Positions 1 through 10,282 of a DNA stretch of 64,000 bases are shown piece by piece; position 1 is the stretch's first letter; the number at the start of each line of letters is the position of its first letter. The translations under genes were made by a program, and so were the position numbers. The notes beneath the pieces were generated by a model. It ran no database searches. It worked only from the letters and a program-made list of their open reading frames with translations, and was not told the origin of the DNA. This DNA comes from Salvelinus alpinus (Eukaryota; Chordata; Actinopteri; Salmoniformes; Salmonidae), in NCBI RefSeq assembly GCF_045679555.1, contig NC_092110.1, positions 847,501 through 911,500 on the forward strand, written 5' to 3'.

Positions 1-1545
1 GGCATTGTCGTGCCTTCTAAATGACGTGTTTGGTCCATGATAGTTTGTTGGTGATGTGAACACCAAGGAACTTGAAACTCTCGACCCGCTCCACTACATC
101 CCTGTCGATGTGAATGGGGGCGTGTTCGGTCCACCTTTTCCTGTAGTCCATGATCATCTCTTTTGACTTGCTCACGTTGAGGGAAAGGTTGTTGTCCTGG
201 CACCACACTGCCAGGTCTCTGACCTCCTCCCTATAGGCTGTCTCATTGTTGTCGGTGATCAGGCCTACCACCATTGTGTCATCAGCAAACTTAATGATGG
301 TGTTGGAGTAGTGCTTGGCCACGCAGTCGTGGGTGAACAGGGAGTACAGGAGGGGGCCGGGCACGCACCCCTGAGGTGCACGCAACCCTGAGAGGCCAGT
401 CAGGAAGTACAGGATCCAGTTGCAGAAGGAGGTGTTTAGTCCCAGGGTCCTTAGTTTAGTGATGAGCTTTGTGTGCACTATGGTGTTGAACACTGAGCTG
501 TAGTCAATTAACAGAATTCTCACATAGGGGTTCCTTTTGTCCAGGTGTGAAAGGGCAGTGTAGTGCGATTGATTTTACGTCATCTGTGGATCTTCCGATC
601 TATGCGAATTGGAGTGGGTGTAGAGTTTGGTGGTCCGCTTGAAACATGTAGGTAATACAGACTCAGAGGTTGAAAATGCCTGTGAAAACACTTGCCAGTT
701 GGTCCGTACATGCTCTGAGTACACGTCCTGGTAATCCATCTGGCCCTGGGGCCTTGTGAATGTTCATCTGTTTAAAGGTCTTGCTCACATTGGCTACGGA
801 GAGCGTGATCACACAGTTGTACAGAACAGCTGGTGCTCTCATGCGTGCTTCTGTGTTGCTTGCCTCGAAGCGGGCATAAAAGGCATTTAGCCCGTCTGAT
901 AGGCTCACGTCACTGGGCAGTTCTCGGCTGGGTTTCCCTTTGTAGTCCGTAATAGTTTGCAAGCCCTGCTACATCCGACGAGCATCAGAGCCAGTGTAGT
1001 AGGATTAAATCTTAGTTCTTTATTGATGCTTTGCCTATTTGATGGTTCGTCTGAGGGCATAGCGGATTTCTTATTAACGTCCGGATGAGTGTCCCACTCC
1101 TTGAAAACGGCAGCTCTAGCCTTTAGCTTGGTGCGGGTGTTGCTTGTAATCCATGGCTTCTGGTTGTTATATGTACGTACGGTCACTGTGGGGACGACGT
1201 TGTCAATGCACGTATTGATGAAGCCGGTGACTGAGGTGGTATACTCCTCAATGCCATTGGATGAATCCCGGAACATATTCCAGTCTGTGCTAGCAAAAGA
1301 GTCCTGTAGCGTAGCATCCGCGTCATCTGACCACTTCCATATTGAGCGAGTTACTGGTGCTTCCTGCTTTAGTTTCTGCTTGTAAGTAAGTTTCTGCTTC
1401 TTTGTCCAGTTCGAGCTGAGTAATCACTGTTCTGATATCCAGAAGCGGTCTTTTCGGTCACAAGAAACAGTATCATCAACATTATGTACAAAATTATTTA
1501 AACAATGTGAAAAAACACACAAAATAGCACAATTGGTTAAATAGC
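1..1545 (-). pseudogene. Broken L2-like LINE (RT fragment), cut by window edge
   Basis: Remnant of a non-LTR retrotransposon polyprotein read leftwards. The part at 17-523 carries reverse-transcriptase motifs (PQGC, then [10 protein letters not shown]) and the FKFLGVHIT block. The part at 663-962 has KAPGPDGLPGRVLRA, and 905-1276 holds the linker between endonuclease and RT (VVPTVTVRTYNNQKPWI), closely matching the intact LINE at 16446-19391. The three pieces are in different frames, and sequence expected between about 523 and 663 (the FAYRPNRSTDDA block) is missing. No endonuclease domain is seen. About 1400-1545 resembles the 5' leader of salmonid LINEs as I recall it. Dead copy; its 3' end lies outside the window. 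Confidence 0.88.
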
Positions 1546-2067
1546 ACAATTGTAAAAAGAGCCTGCGATGAATCGGTTCAATGGCGTTATGGGCATTGTA
1601 TGGTCAATTTTATGGTCCATTGTGGTATTTAAAGAAACACACTGGTAAGTAGTATTAGGGTTCTATTTAATCCATATTGCGGAAGGTGAGTGTTACAGTG
1701 AGATTGGAATTTAAAGGCAATATTACCACGCTTAAGGAGACTGCAGTCAAGGTAAACACTGCATATGTCGGCTCAATTGGCAATTACCTTTAAATTACTA
1801 TCGCACAATCTGTAATGCTTCAGCGATACAGATTGAGTAGAGCCCTTAGTCAGGCTATGAAACTCCAGTTTCTTTATTTTCTCTTGGGCCATCCTACAGT
1901 ATGTCACCTCGGAGATCCTAGGGCTTTTTATAGGTCTGTGGTTCAAACTCAGGAATGAGGATTGAGAGGACATTCTTTGGCCCAGCTGGGTGTGTGTACT
2001 TGTGTGTCTAAGAGCACATATTTTATTGGGTAAGCGGCACACAATTGTGGGAAAGAGAACACAATAC
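1546..2067. other. No recognisable feature
   Basis: AT-rich DNA between a LINE remnant and a hAT-type element. I see no long ORF, RNA gene or terminal repeats; short ORFs here lack recognisable motifs. Confidence 0.5.
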
Positions 2068-2075
2068 CTAGGGAT

Positions 2076-2799
2076 CAGTGGAGGCTCCTCAGAGGAGGAA
2101 GGGGAGGACCATACTCCTCAGTGAATTTCATAAAAATACAAATAGAAATATTAAAGAAACATTTAAGTTATCCTTTTTATATAAAATTATACTAAATCTA
2201 TTTACAAATAATTGCTTATAACACACTGTTTTGCAATGAAGGTCTACAGTAGCCTCAACAGCACTCTGTAGAGCAGCACCACGGTGTAGCCGAAGGACAG
2301 CTAGTTTCCGTTCTTCTCTGGGTACATTGACTTCAGTACAAAAACTAGGAGGCTCATGGTTCTCACGGCCTTCCATAGACTTCCGCTGATTCTGTTGAAA
2401 AAAAACGTTTCTTAAACAGAAGCAAACGGAGCGAAACAGAGATAAACATACCTACATTTGTCCAATAGAACTCTCTTTTGCAACTGTTGGACTAACAATT
2501 ACACCCTAGATCGCCTCGATGCAGACAAGAGTGTATTGGAAGTGTCACTGTCTGTCACCTTGATTACTCCAATGTTTTTCTCGACATGTGCACCTACATT
2601 GTAAACTTTCATTCATAGGCTAGGTTGTACAAACCTCATGATGGGTATAGTAGCCTAAACCTATTGATGTTTCATTAAGCTGGGTGAATGGAATATGAAT
2701 GACAGTCATCCAATATGATGTAATAGAAATAAGGCCATGCTATACATTTTTTTTTGCCCTCCCTTATGCCCTCATCTTAAACGTCACCGACCGCCACTT
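2076..2799. mobile_element. Non-autonomous hAT-type element, 724 bp
   Basis: The element begins CAGTGGAGG and ends CCGCCACTT (inverse complement AAGTGGCGG). It is flanked by a perfect 8-bp direct repeat, CTAGGGAT, at 2068-2075 and 2800-2807. An 8-bp target duplication with CAGTGG-type ends is the hAT signature. It contains no transposase; an 82-codon minus-strand ORF (2128-2376) has no family motif and I do not call it a gene. Confidence 0.8.
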
Positions 2800-2807
2800 C
2801 TAGGGAT

Positions 2808-3224
2808 GCAGGTGGGTACCTAGTGAGGAGCCTTGCTTCGAGACTTAGTGGCTGTGTGGGTACAGTAAATGGAAATCTGTACATTATTTCAGTGAGCTCA
2901 CAGGGGACAACAAGTGCAAATAGACGTAAATATGATGTCACTTCCTGTCCCTGTGGTCAGTGTGGCTTAATCACAGAGGATTTGAGCTGTGTCTGAAAAC
3001 ATTACTAACTGTCAAATCCTTGCTTTCTCTATTATTTTTTCCTCAATTCCTCCCAAAGCTCATTGGTGGAGGATGTCCGATGGAGGGAACTTGGATCCTC
3101 TCCTCCAATGCGCTTTGAAATCAATAGAGGAAACAAAGACGGAGGAAGACAGGATTTGACAGCAAGCAAATCCTGGACGGGCTAGATGCAGTTTCCATAT
3201 ACCAGTTATTTCCTTTCAAATCAC
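2808..3224. other. Spacer between two hAT elements
   Basis: No gene or repeat recognised. Its two ends are the target duplications of the flanking hAT insertions, so this piece is probably the pre-insertion host sequence. Confidence 0.5.
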
Positions 3225-3232
3225 CTCTAGAC

Positions 3233-5821
3233 CAGAGGTGCACAATTGGCGGACCTCGGTCCGGGTTCGGACCGAGTGAAGGTTCTATCTGGACCTCGAC
3301 ACATAACTCATAAATAATTGATAAATTACCCTTTTTTTCAATGTACACATATGCGCTGGCTCAGCGCAGCTGGGAAGGTCCCAGACAGCGCCCCATACTA
3401 CTGTGTGTTGTCCAATCACGTGCATTATTTAAATCACTTCACGAAACTGAGTCAATAAAAGCGAATGTTTACAATGCATGTTAGGAGACTGATGTCAAGA
3501 GAGAGAGACAGCGAGAGAAGCAAAGGCGGAAGCTAGAAGAGAAATTATAGAATGGCGTGCTCAAAAGTCAGGAAAGTCGATACAGAAAATCGAGCTTTCA
3601 AAGAGGAGTGGACAGACAAATATGCCTTTATCCTTCCCACAGCGAGTGTCAAACCACTCTGCCTGATATGTTGAGAGACCGTGGCTCTAATAAAAAGTGC
3701 CAACGTGAAGCGCCACTACGAGACAAAGCACAGATCTTTTGAGCAAACATATCCACAGAAGTCTGAGGTGAGGGCACGCAAAACAAACCAACTCAAAGCC
3801 CAGTATGATTGGTCCACCAGAGTCCTCTCCCATGCATTCACTGCCCAACAATATGCAAACGAATGTTCACTAAAAATTGCTTGGATTTTGGGTCAACACC
3901 AAAAGCCATTTACTGACGGGGGAGTGGTGATGGAGTGCATGAATGCTGTTGCTGAAACTTTACTTGACGGTAAACAAAAAGATGAGCTGTGTGAAAAGAT
4001 CAAGCAAATCCCAATGTCACGTACAACAAAAAAGAGTGAAATACTAACAGAGGATGTTTTAACACAGCGTGATGAAGCTATACGGAGTGCACCCTGCATA
4101 GCATTAGCTGTAGATGAATCTACTGATGTGAGTGATAATGCCCAGCTTGTGGTGAATGTTCGATTTTACCACACAGAGAACAAGGAATTATGTGAAGACC
4201 TGTTAGGTACCACTCGAGACACATACAAGAGGAAAGGATATAATCATGTCCATAAAGGAGATGCTGAGAAAGAGGGGGATAGGTCTAAAACAAGTGGTCT
4301 CTATCACCTCAGACGAGGTGGGGCCCTGCCATGATAGGAAGTGAGCGAGGAGCTGTGGCACGGCTGAAAGAGGACAACCATGATCCTACAGCTTACCACT
4401 GCATCATTCATCAGTCTGTCCTGTGCACCAATCTGTCAGAAGAGTATGCTGAAGTGATGAATACAATGATGAAACTCATCAACTTCCTCAGGGCATCCTC
4501 ATCTCATCAAAATCGCCTGCTGAGAGAACTCCTGAAAGAAGTTGAGGCAAATGCAAATGACCTACTGCTGCACAACAACGTAAGATGGCTCAGTAAATGT
4601 AGGGTGTTGGAATGCTTTTGGTCCATTCGAAAGGAAATAACAGCTTTCCTAGTACAGCTCAAGAGTCAGAAGGCAACCAAGTTTTCACTTTTTTTGCAAG
4701 ACGAGAGCAAAATGGATATTGTTGTTTTTTGGTAAACATCACATCACACTTTAATGAGCACAACGTGAAACTACAGGGCAAGAACAATTCAGTTTGTGAT
4801 TTGATGACATCTGTCCTCTCCTTCCAGAGGAAACTGGAAGTGTTCAATGAAGATCTTCAAGGAGACTGTGCACACTTCCCAAAAGTGCAGGAACAGATTC
4901 AGGGTGAGAGAGATGTTTCTCCTCATGTTGACTTCATTGATAAGCTGATTGGAAACTTCAGAAATCGCTTTGACAGCTTCAGCCTTGGACAGTAGCTCCT
5001 TCTTCTAATTGAGAATCCATTCCTCATCACAGATGTCAGGGGATTTTCAAAGGAGGTGACACAGACCTTCAAGTGGGCACATGCTGGATCTCTACAGATG
5101 GAACTGATTGATCTGCAAGCAAATGTTGCACTAAGAGAGCACTTTCAACTAACTGATCATGACACTTTCTGGCTGCAGCCTGTGTCTGAGACTGTTTCCC
5201 CTAGTCTAACCAAAGTAGAACTACACACCTTGACCATGTTTGGCTCCACATACAGTTGTGAGTCTTCTTTCTCCACTATGAACATCATTAAAAATAAGTA
5301 CTGTTTTAGACTCACCAATGAGCACCTACATACAGTATGTGCATGAGAATGGCACTGACTGATTCCATTCCAGCCAAGGTTCAAATTACTGGCAGGGCAA
5401 GCAAAAGCCTATTTCTCTCACTAAAGAAGAGAGATGGAGAAGTGAAGTGGGAGAGAGACGGAAAGTTAAATATTAAACCTGTGGTTTCTTATTTGTAAAA
5501 AAATCTAAGCACTTTTTTCAGAAACAGGCACTTTTTTTTTTTTTGTGTGAAGATGTTGTCTTGTTTTGCTTGAAATAGTTTTATTTATGATTAGGCTGCA
5601 TATTTATTTTACCTCATGTTTAATGTGTCTGCATTAAAAATGTGCAATAAATATTGTTGAAATGTTATTGAAATGTAGTACTTTGCTTATTAGCTATACA
5701 TATACAAGAACTACATATGCCCCCAAATCATAGCGCACGTTAGACATTTTAATGGTTTGGACCTTTTGGGGAAGAAAATGTTAGTCACTGGACCTCTTTG
5801 AATTCTAATTGTGCACCCCTG
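3233..5821 (+). mobile_element. hAT transposon, 2589 bp, complete ends
   Basis: Terminal inverted repeats CAGAGGTGCACAATT (left) and AATTGTGCACCCCTG (right; inverse complement CAGGGGTGCACAATT) enclose a transposase pseudogene. The flanks carry a perfect 8-bp target duplication, CTCTAGAC, at 3225-3232 and 5822-5829. Size and structure fit a formerly autonomous hAT. Both ends survive, so the copy could still be mobilised in trans. Confidence 0.92.
3552..5498 (+). pseudogene. hAT transposase (BED finger, RNase H-like, dimerisation), broken
   Basis: Cut-and-paste transposase of the hAT group related to ZBED/GTF2IRD2-type domesticated genes. ATG at 3552 is followed by a BED zinc finger (RAFKEEWTDKYAF, then C-x2-C and HYETKH). 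Next comes a catalytic-core block, DESTDVSDNAQLVVNVRF (about 4108-4160), and a C-terminal hAT dimerisation domain (SCESSFSTMNIIKNKY, about 5255-5305). Lesions seen: an in-frame TGA at 3672-3674 inside the zinc finger, frameshifts near 4225, 4730 and 5335, and TAG at 4993-4995. The last frame ends at TAA 5496-5498. About 600 codons would be normal for the family. The few lesions suggest moderate age. Confidence 0.9.
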
Positions 5822-5829
5822 CTCTAGAC

Positions 5830-6474
5830 GTCCATGTTGACTCACTGTGATGATGAATATCTGAACTGGAGAATCCCTGTCACTTCCAGAACGAGACATT
5901 AGTACTGTTATTCTTCCTGTGGCTAACCACACTTTAGCCTGGGAAAACCACGTTTTCCAGCTGCTGTCCTCCCTTCGTCTTCCAAAATGTAATGTCAGAG
6001 ATATTAACAGCCAAAGCAGTCTGGAGACTGTTCAAATGCTACTATAAATCCCCAAGGAGTAGTCAATGACTATTCATCATTTACACTGTGACTTTTTTTC
6101 CCACCTTTACTCTCCTATAATTGTCCCTAACCCTGTTATTTCAGGCCCAGTTAGATGTTTTACAGGCTTTTTAGAGAGGCAAACTGTGATGAAGAAGCTT
6201 TTCGGAGACATCGCACTGTGACTATTCCCTTTAAAACCCACGCCGACACGCATGCACACATACACAAACACTGGGCACGCTCCTCTGCCCAGGCGTTGCT
6301 GATGCATGCTACTACACCTGGATAGCTCCGTTCGTCATAGTTTGTCAACATTGTTACATTCTACTCGCATTACTGGTCACAGTCACAGAATCACACAGAC
6401 ACAATTACAGGTTTAGTCCAAACGTATTATTTTGTTCAAGTTTACAGCCAATGTATTTCACTATAGTAAACACA
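5830..6474. other. Spacer with a short dispersed repeat
   Basis: No gene seen. About 6268-6310 (ACTGGG...TCCTCTGC..AGGCGTTGCTGA) matches 14748-14785 closely, so both hold pieces of one dispersed repeat. The reading frames here are short and featureless. Confidence 0.5.
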
Positions 6475-6476
6475 TA

Positions 6477-7879
6477 CACTACCGTTCAAAAGTTTGGGGT
6501 CACTTAGAAATGTCCTTGTTTTCCATGAAAACATACATAAAATGAGTTGCAAAATGAATAGGGAATATAGTCCAGACTTATAGTCAAGGTTATAAATAAT
6601 TATTTTTTATTTAAATAATAATTGTTTCCTTCAAACTTTGCTTTCGTCAAAGAATCCTCCATTTGCAGCAATTAGAGCCTTGCAGACCTTTGGCATTCTA
6701 GTTGTCGATTGGTTGAGGTAATCTGAAGAGATTTCACCACATGCTTCCTGAAGCAGGTCCCACAAGTTGGATTGGCTTGATGGGCACTTCTTACGTACCA
6801 TACGGTCAAGCTGCTCCCATAACAGCTCAATAGGGTTGAGATCCGGTGACCGTGCTGGCCACTCCATTATAGACAGAATACCAGCTGACTGCTTCGTCCC
6901 TAAATAATACTTGCATAGTTTGGAGCTGTGCTTTGGGTCATTGTCCTGTTGTAGGAGGAAATTGGCTTCAATTAAGCGCCGTCCACAGAGTATGGCATGG
7001 CGTTGCAAAATGGAGTGATAGCCTTCCTTCTTCAAGATCCCTTTCACCCTGTACAAATCTCCCACTTTACCACGACCATGGTGTCAAGCACTCCTCCAGC
7101 ATCTTTTCATTTTTTCTGCGTCTCACGAATGTTCTTCTTTGTGATCCGAACACCTTAAAATTAGATTTGTCTATCCATAACACTTTTTTCCAATCTTGCT
7201 TTGTCCAGTGTTTGTGTTCTTTTGCCCATCTTAATCTTTACTTTTTATCGGCCAATCTGAGAAACCGCCAGTTGAAGACTTGTGAGGCATCTGTTTCTCA
7301 AACTAGACTGTCCTCTTGCTCAGTTGTGCACCGGGGCCTCCCACTCCTCTTTCTATTCTGGTTAGATCCAGTTTGCGCTGTTCTGTGAAGGGAGTAGTTG
7401 TACGAGATCTTCAGTTTCTTGGCAATTTCTCACATGGAATCGCCTTCATTTCTCAGACCAAGAATAGACTGACGAGTTTCATAAGAAAGTGCTTTGTTTC
7501 TGGCCATTTTGAGCCTGTAATTGAGCCCACAAATTCTGATGCTCCAGGTACTCAACTAGTCTAAAGAAGGCCAGTTTTATTGCTTCTTTAATCAGAACAA
7601 CAGTTTTCAGCTGTGGTAACACAATTGCAAAAGGGTTTTCTAATGATCAGTTAGCCTTTTAAACGGATAAACTTGGATTAGCTAACACAACGTGCCATTG
7701 GAACACAGGAGTGATGGTTGCTGATAATTGCCCTCTGTACGCCGGTGTAGATATTCCATTAAAAATCTGCCGTTTCAAGCTACAATAGTCATTTACAACA
7801 TTAACAATGTCTACACTGTATTTCTGATCAATTTGATGTTAAAAACAAGGACATTTCTAAGTGACACCAAACGGTAGTG
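6477..7879 (-). mobile_element. Tc1/mariner element, 1403 bp, DD38E type
   Basis: Inverted ends CACTACCGTTCAAAAGTTTG (left) and the complementary ...CAAACGGTAGTG (right), each flanked by the TA target dinucleotide (6475-6476 and 7880-7881). The ends carry longer imperfect TIRs that include GTCACTTAGAAATGTCCTTG. Transposase is on the minus strand, broken. Confidence 0.92.
6631..7507 (-). pseudogene. Tc1-like transposase, N-terminal half degraded
   Basis: DDE transposase read leftwards from ATG at 7507 (MARNKALSYETRQSIL) to a stop at 6631. The N-terminal half has several stops and frameshifts. The C-terminal 144 codons are open and contain QQDNDPKH and [14 protein letters not shown]. In this piece the second Asp (residue 41) and the Glu (residue 80) are separated by 38 residues, not the 34 of Sleeping-Beauty-type Tc1. 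That spacing is what has been reported for the DD38E Intruder family of fish. The first Asp region is degraded, so the protein is inactive. Confidence 0.85.
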
Positions 7880-7881
7880 TA

Positions 7882-9055
7882 CTTCCTGGTAGCCTCCACT
7901 GTGAATATTAAAGCTTTTGTCAAAATGTACTTTACGTAGCAGGTTTAGGAGAACTTACACGGCAGGTTAGGAAAATTAACTTAGCAGGTTAGGAGGAAAA
8001 GGCAGTCTCACTCTGTTATTTAACCAGTCCATTTCAGACCTTCAGGACATTGAGTAGCACAATGTTGTTGAAGCTCTGTCCCAACTCAAAGCTGTTATGA
8101 GCTAGATTCCAATGTGCTGTGTAAACTATAAATGTTTTCAGGCTGACTTGGTAAAGTCATTCTTTATTGTTTTTCATTTTTCCATTGTGAGATTTTTCAC
8201 TGTAAATATTTTTGAAACGGATTATTTCACCTGGTACTAAAAATGGCAAACTAAGAACATTGTTGTCCTGCGTTTCTCTGACATCTCCCTAGGCTCTCAA
8301 CATTATACTTTTCTATACAAACAAAGAGGAATTGTGTTAATAATTACCTCCAGGGAGAATCCGGCACCGCTTTAGACAGAGAGGAAGTTGGCGAATGTTA
8401 TTGTCCTGTTACCGCACTACTGTCTGACGTGAGGTCATAGCCACGGGGCGATAGCAAAGATTATGTATTATATTGACAAGATAGTCAAGTGACCACTCAA
8501 ACAATGGAAATACATGTCCTCAAAGATGGAAGGCATGCGGGAGGAGGCGCGATTATGCGTGTGACCAACAGGCACAACTCTGATATAAAGTCGGATTTTT
8601 CAAAGTTGCCGAAAGGCCACGAGCCTGTACTTACATGAGTGCATTCATAACAAGTTAATTATTACAAAACTTCTATTAGATCGAATAAGCCTCACGTAGC
8701 AAATTAGCAATTACATTTTTTGTTGACCAAATTCAACACTCTCTCCTCACTTCGTGATCTTATTTTCATGGACATATTTGGAGTTAACTCTCTCGCTTTC
8801 CCCTTCTTCTCTCTGGTGATAGGAACTGAAGGGTCAAATGTCAATATGTCAGTTGATTTACCCAGGGGGGGAAATGTGTGGGAGTACGTTCTTTAATTAT
8901 GAAGTATTTGCGTTTCTGGTAATCACGTGAATAAACCATTAGTCATGATGTATGAAGACATGGGTGAGTCAATAGCATCTTAACCAGTGACAGCATTTTA
9001 CACAAGAGAGACATCTGGGCATGTTGAGAAAATACTGCACGAGCGGTGTGGGTGC
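7882..9055. other. Unannotated spacer
   Basis: About 1.2 kb of mixed-composition DNA with no long ORF, no terminal repeats I could pair and no similarity I recognise to other parts of the window. Confidence 0.45.
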
Positions 9056-9770
9056 AATGATTGAATAACATGTATGTGTACATTTATTTTGCAACGCTCG
9101 CGCACACGATGATAGCGGTGTGGTCAGCATGTAACATGCGATGCGAGCGGTGTGGTCAGCCTGTTAAATGTACACATACTATACATGTTATTCAATCATT
9201 ACACCTACACTGCTCGTAGGTGTCAACGAGCGTCTGCGTAGCCAGGCGCTAAAATAGAACTTGGTTCTATTTGTGACGCTTGACATGCTGCAAGTCCCGC
9301 CTCTCCCATCTCCTCATTGGTTTTTAGGAGCATATACCCATGTGGGTGATTGAAAGATGAACTGAGGTCCACACTCCAGTCCAGTTGTTAGTGGTAATGC
9401 ACCTTAAAGTTGGTTGCCAACCGTCATATAAAGTTCAAAGAAGAAGAAGTAGCCTGAAGGAGGAGAGATTAATAGAAACGAAATCGGTTTACCCTTTTCT
9501 GTTTGGATTAATTGTCAGAGTAGAGGACATTGTGCATTTCAGGTAAAATAACAACCCAACATTTACATCCCAGGACAAATTATCTTAACAACAGCAAGCT
9601 AGCTAGTTAAATTGCCATAAATGTTTAATGCTTTTCCTAAGTTAATATAGTTGGTTCAGAGTTAATTTTGATATTTCAACCTGTGTGTCCTGATCGCGTC
9701 TGGTGTGGGTGGACAAAATCAACATGCGCGCGATGGTGCACACAGACTGTCTGGTCAGCATGTGAGGTAT
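9056..9770 (+). repeat. Dispersed repeat A, copy 1
   Basis: About 700 bp that reappears as inverse complement at 33003-33660. Shared blocks include GTCAACGAGCGTCTGCGTAG, TATACCCATGTGGGTGAT, CCTTAAAGTTGGTTGCCAAC and TCCTGATCGCGTCTGGTGTG. The motif TGGTCAGCATGT occurs at its margins in inverted positions, which suggests a TIR-bearing DNA element. ORFs inside it are by-products. Confidence 0.72.
9060..9200. repeat. Imperfect inverted repeat (hairpin)
   Basis: Arm ATTGAATAACATGTATGTGT (from about 9061) is matched in inverse complement by ACACATACTATACATGTTAT and ATTCAATC (about 9171-9197), with about 80 bp between. It overlaps the left margin of repeat A; the same left block is single at 33575-33610. 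Confidence 0.7.
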
Positions 9771-10282
9771 GGTACGGACAAAAGCAGCAGCCAAGCCAGC
9801 AGCACGGCTGTTGCATGTTTACAGCCGTCTCTAACAAGCAGAAGCTGATGGGTTTCAGTGGGAGTTTTGTGTTAACATTTTTCCACCCCTCGAAATAACA
9901 GAAACCGAGAGGAGTGTTGTTTAGACAGGGTAATTTAATAAAATGAAACCTCAAGCTCTGGCAGTTAATGAATTCCTTGCTCAACACCCTGTAATCAACA
10001 AGCCTTTATTAGTAATTGTCATACAAGTACCCTGAGACTAAGTCCTCCCTGTGTTATAGAATGACTGAGACTGGGGAGAGAGTTATAAGGTCATCTTCGC
10101 TGGAATCCTCCGGTGAACTTTGTTTGGTAACACTTTATTAACTGTAAGTGTAATAAGGCTTTGGGCCCGCTTTCCTGATAGCAATGGAATTTAGGCTTAT
10201 GAGTGCTTTAACAATGCGTCTTTCCCACAACAGCCAAAGATGTGACATGTGTTTCCCAAAACACCACGCAGGGAGAATGTTG
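9771..10282. other. Spacer between repeat A and the piggyBac derivative
   Basis: No gene or terminal repeat recognised. Short ORFs overlap repeat A and have no motif. Confidence 0.45.

Noticed and set aside
9668..9987. Similar short ORFs in both copies of repeat A (9.7 kb and 33.1 kb)
   Set aside because: The similarity follows from the shared repeat DNA; reading frames are not better conserved than the rest.
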